From an uncultured Clostridia bacterium (GTDB lineage: Bacteria; Bacillota_A; Clostridia; Oscillospirales; Oscillospiraceae), in contig CASEPH010000398.1 of the NCBI GenBank assembly GCA_949289625.1, positions 1 to 14,864 of the forward strand: 14,864 nucleotides of DNA, written 5' to 3'. Under the pieces are notes generated by a model, which was not told the origin of the DNA, made no database searches, and saw only the letters and a program-made list of their open reading frames with translations. The position numbers and the translations under genes were made by a program. This document shows positions 12,530-14,864 of the stretch, piece after piece (positions within the stretch are counted from its first letter, which is position 1; the number at the start of each line of letters is the position of its first letter).

Positions 12530-13831
12530 ATGGATACAAAAAAGCAGGAGAAAGACATCTCCCTCATCAGCGCCAATTTCGGCCTTAAGGGCTGGGGCAT
12601 CCTGATTCTCACCTTCCTCTGCATCTTCCTGGATTCCTCCCTCATCAACGACTCTCTGAACGTGGTCATTGATGTATTTGCCGTCCAGAACGGCTGGAAC
12701 AGCAATATGCTCTACGGCTTCTCCACCATCACCGCATGGATCGCCGTGGCCGGTGCAGCCCTCTGGGGCGTGCTGTCCAGCAAGATCTCCATCCGGTGGA
12801 GCTGGGCCGTTTCCCTGCTGATTACCGGTGTGGCCTGCCTGTTCTGGGGCCGTGCCAACTCCCCTGTGGTGTACTTCATCTGTCTGGCCGTCTCCGCCGT
12901 GGGCGGCATGGGCTTCTGCTACATCTGCTCCCTGAACGTGGTTTCCAACTGGTTCCCCCGGAAGAAGGGCATGGCCATGGGCTGGGTCACCATCGGGTTC
13001 CCCCTGTCCGCCGCTGTGACCTCCCAGGTTATGGGCAGCATTGTCACCACCGGCGGCCTGCCCCAGGTCTACACCATCTACGCCGTGGCCTCCTTTGTGC
13101 TGTGCGTGCTGGTGGCTATCTTCGTCCGGGATTATCCCGAGCAGGCCGGCGCCTTCCCCGACAACAACCATAAGTTCGACAGCGAAGAAGCGAAAAAGGA
13201 ACTGGCCCTGGGTCTGGAGTACATGAAGACCTCCCCCTGGAATGTGAAGAAGCTGTTCTCCACCGGCAAGGTGTGGCTCATCGCCATCTCCCTGGGCATT
13301 ATGGAGCTGCTGTCCCTGGGCATCATGACCAACTTTGTTCCCCGGATGATCCAGGCCGGCTTTGTGGACGCCAACGGCGGTCCTGCACCCGTGGTCTTTG
13401 CCATGCTGGGCATCGCCGGCATCATGGCCTGCTTTGGCTCTGTGGGCTGCGGCATTTTGGACGCAAAGCTGGGCCCCAAGAAGGCCATTCAGATCACCAT
13501 GGTGGTGGCTGTCATCGCCATTATTCTGAATCTGATTCCCACCACCCCCACCAAATTCGCCTCCCTGCCCTTCCTGGCCATTATGCTGGGCGGTGCCGCC
13601 AACTACCTGGTGTCCCTGACCAACACCATCTGGGGTCGCTACGACTTCCCCATGGCCTATAAGGTCCTCAAGCCCATGGTGGCTGCCATCGGTGCCCTGG
13701 GTGTATCCGTGGTAGGCATTATCGGCCGCAGCATCTCCTATGCAGCCGCTTACGGTGTACTGGCAGTGCTGACCGTCATTGCGTTGATTCTTGTGTCCGC
13801 AGTGGACGACACCATGATCGGCAGAAACTAA
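12530..13831 (+). CDS. MFS transporter, OFA (oxalate/formate antiporter)-like
   Basis: A 433-residue carrier with 12 predicted membrane helices in two sets of six, split by a cytoplasmic loop (about residues 203-247). The segment NWFPRKKGMAMGWVTIGFPLSA after helix 4 and the RDYPEQAGAFPDN stretch after helix 6 are typical of OFA-like major facilitators, which carry small carboxylates and related anions by exchange or H+ symport. The start at 12530 follows AAAAGGAG. Last gene of the LysR-controlled operon, separated from the OYE gene by 90 bp with a perfect hairpin. It probably imports the substrate of the three redox enzymes, exports the reduced product, or exchanges the two. The cargo cannot be read from sequence. 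Confidence 0.88.
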   Translation: MDTKKQEKDISLISANFGLKGWGILILTFLCIFLDSSLINDSLNVVIDVFAVQNGWNSNMLYGFSTITAWIAVAGAALWGVLSSKISIRWSWAVSLLITGVACLFWGRANSPVVYFICLAVSAVGGMGFCYICSLNVVSNWFPRKKGMAMGWVTIGFPLSAAVTSQVMGSIVTTGGLPQVYTIYAVASFVLCVLVAIFVRDYPEQAGAFPDNNHKFDSEEAKKELALGLEYMKTSPWNVKKLFSTGKVWLIAISLGIMELLSLGIMTNFVPRMIQAGFVDANGGPAPVVFAMLGIAGIMACFGSVGCGILDAKLGPKKAIQITMVVAVIAIILNLIPTTPTKFASLPFLAIMLGGAANYLVSLTNTIWGRYDFPMAYKVLKPMVAAIGALGVSVVGIIGRSISYAAAYGVLAVLTVIALILVSAVDDTMIGRN

Positions 13832-13858
13832 GCTTACTTCCTTTTACTTCCCTATGCC

Positions 13859-13895
13859 AGAATCCCCCTGCACCACTCCGGTGCAGGGGGATTCT
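13859..13895. terminator. Convergent hairpin terminator between the MFS gene and the hydrolase
   Basis: A perfect 16-bp stem: AGAATCCCCCTGCACC (13859-13874) pairs with GGTGCAGGGGGATTCT (13880-13895), loop ACTCC. It lies 27 bp after the MFS stop and 9 bp beyond the hydrolase stop, so it fits both convergent genes. Neither side has a real T-run, so its efficiency is uncertain. Confidence 0.72.
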
Positions 13896-13904
13896 CACAA
13901 ACAA

Positions 13905-14813
13905 TTAAGATATATTCTCCTGGAAAAATTCCAGCATAGTATTGAGCGCTTCCAGCTCCTGAAAGCCCCAGAACCCATGGAAGCCTCCCGGGATCACCTT
14001 CATGGTGCAGTCCGGAAACTCCTGGCTCATGGCAAAGCTAAACGGAATTGGTGCAATAAAATCCTGATCACCATGGATGATAAGTACCGGTTTTTCATAG
14101 CTTCTGCAAGCACTGGCGCAATCCAATTTGGCTGCTTCCTCCAGAAACGCCTGGCCAAAGGTATATCCAGCAGCCGTCAGCGTCTCCGGGGGATTTTCCG
14201 GATCAAACACCTGCCCCAGCAGGAATCCATGCCGCACAGTATCCGTCACCCCAAAGCCGGGGTACCACAGGCACAGGGCTTTGATCTCGTCGCCCCGCTC
14301 CTGGGCCGTCAGCACCGCGTCCACACCGCCCATGCTCTTACCCACCAGGAAGATATTGTCCTTGTCCGTAAATTCCAGGCTCTCCACATAGTCCAAAATG
14401 GCCATGGTGTCCCGCACCTCAGAGGATATGGTCATATCCTCTTGGGCCCCGGTACTGTCGCCGGTCCCCGCGAAGTCAAACCGGACGCTGGCAATCCCAT
14501 TGTCCGCCAACATCCAGGCCATATCGTCACACCAGCTTCGATTGGTGGCCAGGCCGTGGAGCAAAATGGCCACGGGCACCTGTCCGTCCATCTCCAGGGG
14601 ACAAGTCAGAGTCCCGCTCAGGACTTCCCCACCGGAAACGCAGGTGACCGCCGATTCGGTGAAGGAGGGCGGTCCCTCCGGCAGCCGCGGCGCCTCCCGA
14701 TGTTCCCGATATTCAGAATCCGCCGCCCCAGCCGTAACGGCGAATGCGCTGGCTCCCAGGGTCAGAACTATGACCGCCGCCAGCAGCAGGGAAATGCCTC
14801 GTTTGAATTTCAT
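13905..14813 (-). CDS. Exported alpha/beta hydrolase, cinnamoyl/feruloyl-esterase-like
   Basis: A 302-residue serine hydrolase. The N-terminus (KFKR followed by a hydrophobic stretch, residues 7-25) is a signal peptide; possible cleavage is after AFA (25) or AGA (30), and no lipobox Cys is present, so it is secreted or held at the cell surface. The hydrolase core has the oxyanion loop LLHGLATNRSW (84-94), nucleophile elbow GKSMGG with Ser160, acid HGDQDFIAP (Asp251 likely), and His279 in GGFHGF. RFDFAGTGDSTG, the FDPENPPE insert and KPVLIIHGDQD resemble Est1E/LJ0536-type feruloyl and cinnamoyl esterases, which release hydroxycinnamic acids from plant esters. Those enzymes usually have GHSQGG and no signal peptide. 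The ribosome site (GAGCGAG) is weak. It is convergent with the reductase operon and separately transcribed, so a shared pathway is inference only. Confidence 0.82.
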   Translation of the reverse strand: MKFKRGISLLLAAVIVLTLGASAFAVTAGAADSEYREHREAPRLPEGPPSFTESAVTCVSGGEVLSGTLTCPLEMDGQVPVAILLHGLATNRSWCDDMAWMLADNGIASVRFDFAGTGDSTGAQEDMTISSEVRDTMAILDYVESLEFTDKDNIFLVGKSMGGVDAVLTAQERGDEIKALCLWYPGFGVTDTVRHGFLLGQVFDPENPPETLTAAGYTFGQAFLEEAAKLDCASACRSYEKPVLIIHGDQDFIAPIPFSFAMSQEFPDCTMKVIPGGFHGFWGFQELEALNTMLEFFQENIS

Positions 14814-14840
14814 GTTTTCTCGCTCGCTTCGTTTGAATTT
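14799..14840. repeat. 12-bp direct repeat across the hydrolase start
   Basis: TCGTTTGAATTT occurs at 14799-14810 (codons 2-5 of the hydrolase) and again at 14829-14840, 30 bp upstream, in the same frame. The upstream copy lies between an in-frame stop and the ATG, with no start codon there. This looks like a small local duplication; no insertion element is visible. Confidence 0.5.
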
Positions 14841-14864
14841 GTTCTTACTTTAAATCAAAGTTTT

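Noticed and set aside
11369..13171. Long leftward open frame antisense to the OYE and MFS genes
   Set aside because: It spans two real genes and their spacer, is rich in Gly/His/Asp/Ala, and shows no recognisable domain or start signal.
8446..13831. A bile-acid 7-dehydroxylation (bai) operon
   Set aside because: An OYE reductase and MFS carrier are present, but baiB, baiE, baiF and baiA-type genes are missing, and the OYE active site differs.

Overview
The window looks like chromosomal DNA of a spore-forming anaerobic Firmicute, most likely an Oscillospiraceae-type gut Clostridium. The reasons are strong AGGAGG-type ribosome sites, a SpoIID sporulation protein, GC-rich third codon positions across most of the window, and a flavoenzyme/MFS gene set of a kind common in gut anaerobes. 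No rRNA, tRNA, CRISPR array or transposase is visible.

Region by region. (1) 1-2076: the first codons of a leftward gene cut by the window edge, then a MarR repressor and a MATE drug exporter. The two form a MepR/MepA-like pair behind a near-consensus promoter whose -10 box sits between the arms of a perfect 13-bp inverted repeat. This stretch is visibly more AT-rich than the rest. (2) 2168-4429: housekeeping genes. A 23-codon ORF ending in UGA-C and a GC-rich hairpin lie just before prfB (RF2), which lacks the usual programmed frameshift. A GNAT acetyltransferase overlaps prfB by 4 nt, and secG follows. (3) 4441-4691: about 250 bp of back-to-back near-perfect hairpins, opened and closed by the same 23-bp palindrome. 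(4) 4707-7282: spoIID (leftward) and a citrate synthase with a TTG start (rightward), divergently arranged. (5) 7341-13831: the accessory core. A leftward LysR regulator is divergent from a four-gene operon: a flavodoxin-fold reductase with a Cys cluster and a C-terminal zinc ribbon, a zinc-dependent medium-chain dehydrogenase, a BaiCD/FadH-type OYE-FeS-FAD reductase with an altered active site, and an OFA-like MFS transporter. (6) 13905-14813: a leftward, exported alpha/beta hydrolase resembling cinnamoyl/feruloyl esterases, convergent with that operon.

How the genes may work together. Region 5 reads as a self-contained, ligand-inducible pathway: LysR senses a small molecule, the MFS protein moves it, and three redox enzymes reduce or rearrange an enone/enoate-like compound. 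The neighbouring esterase could release such acids from plant esters, but it lies on the opposite strand in a separate transcription unit. The substrate cannot be read from the sequence. The best candidates for something undescribed are this cluster, the possible RF2-sensing leader before prfB, and the secG-spoIID hairpin array.
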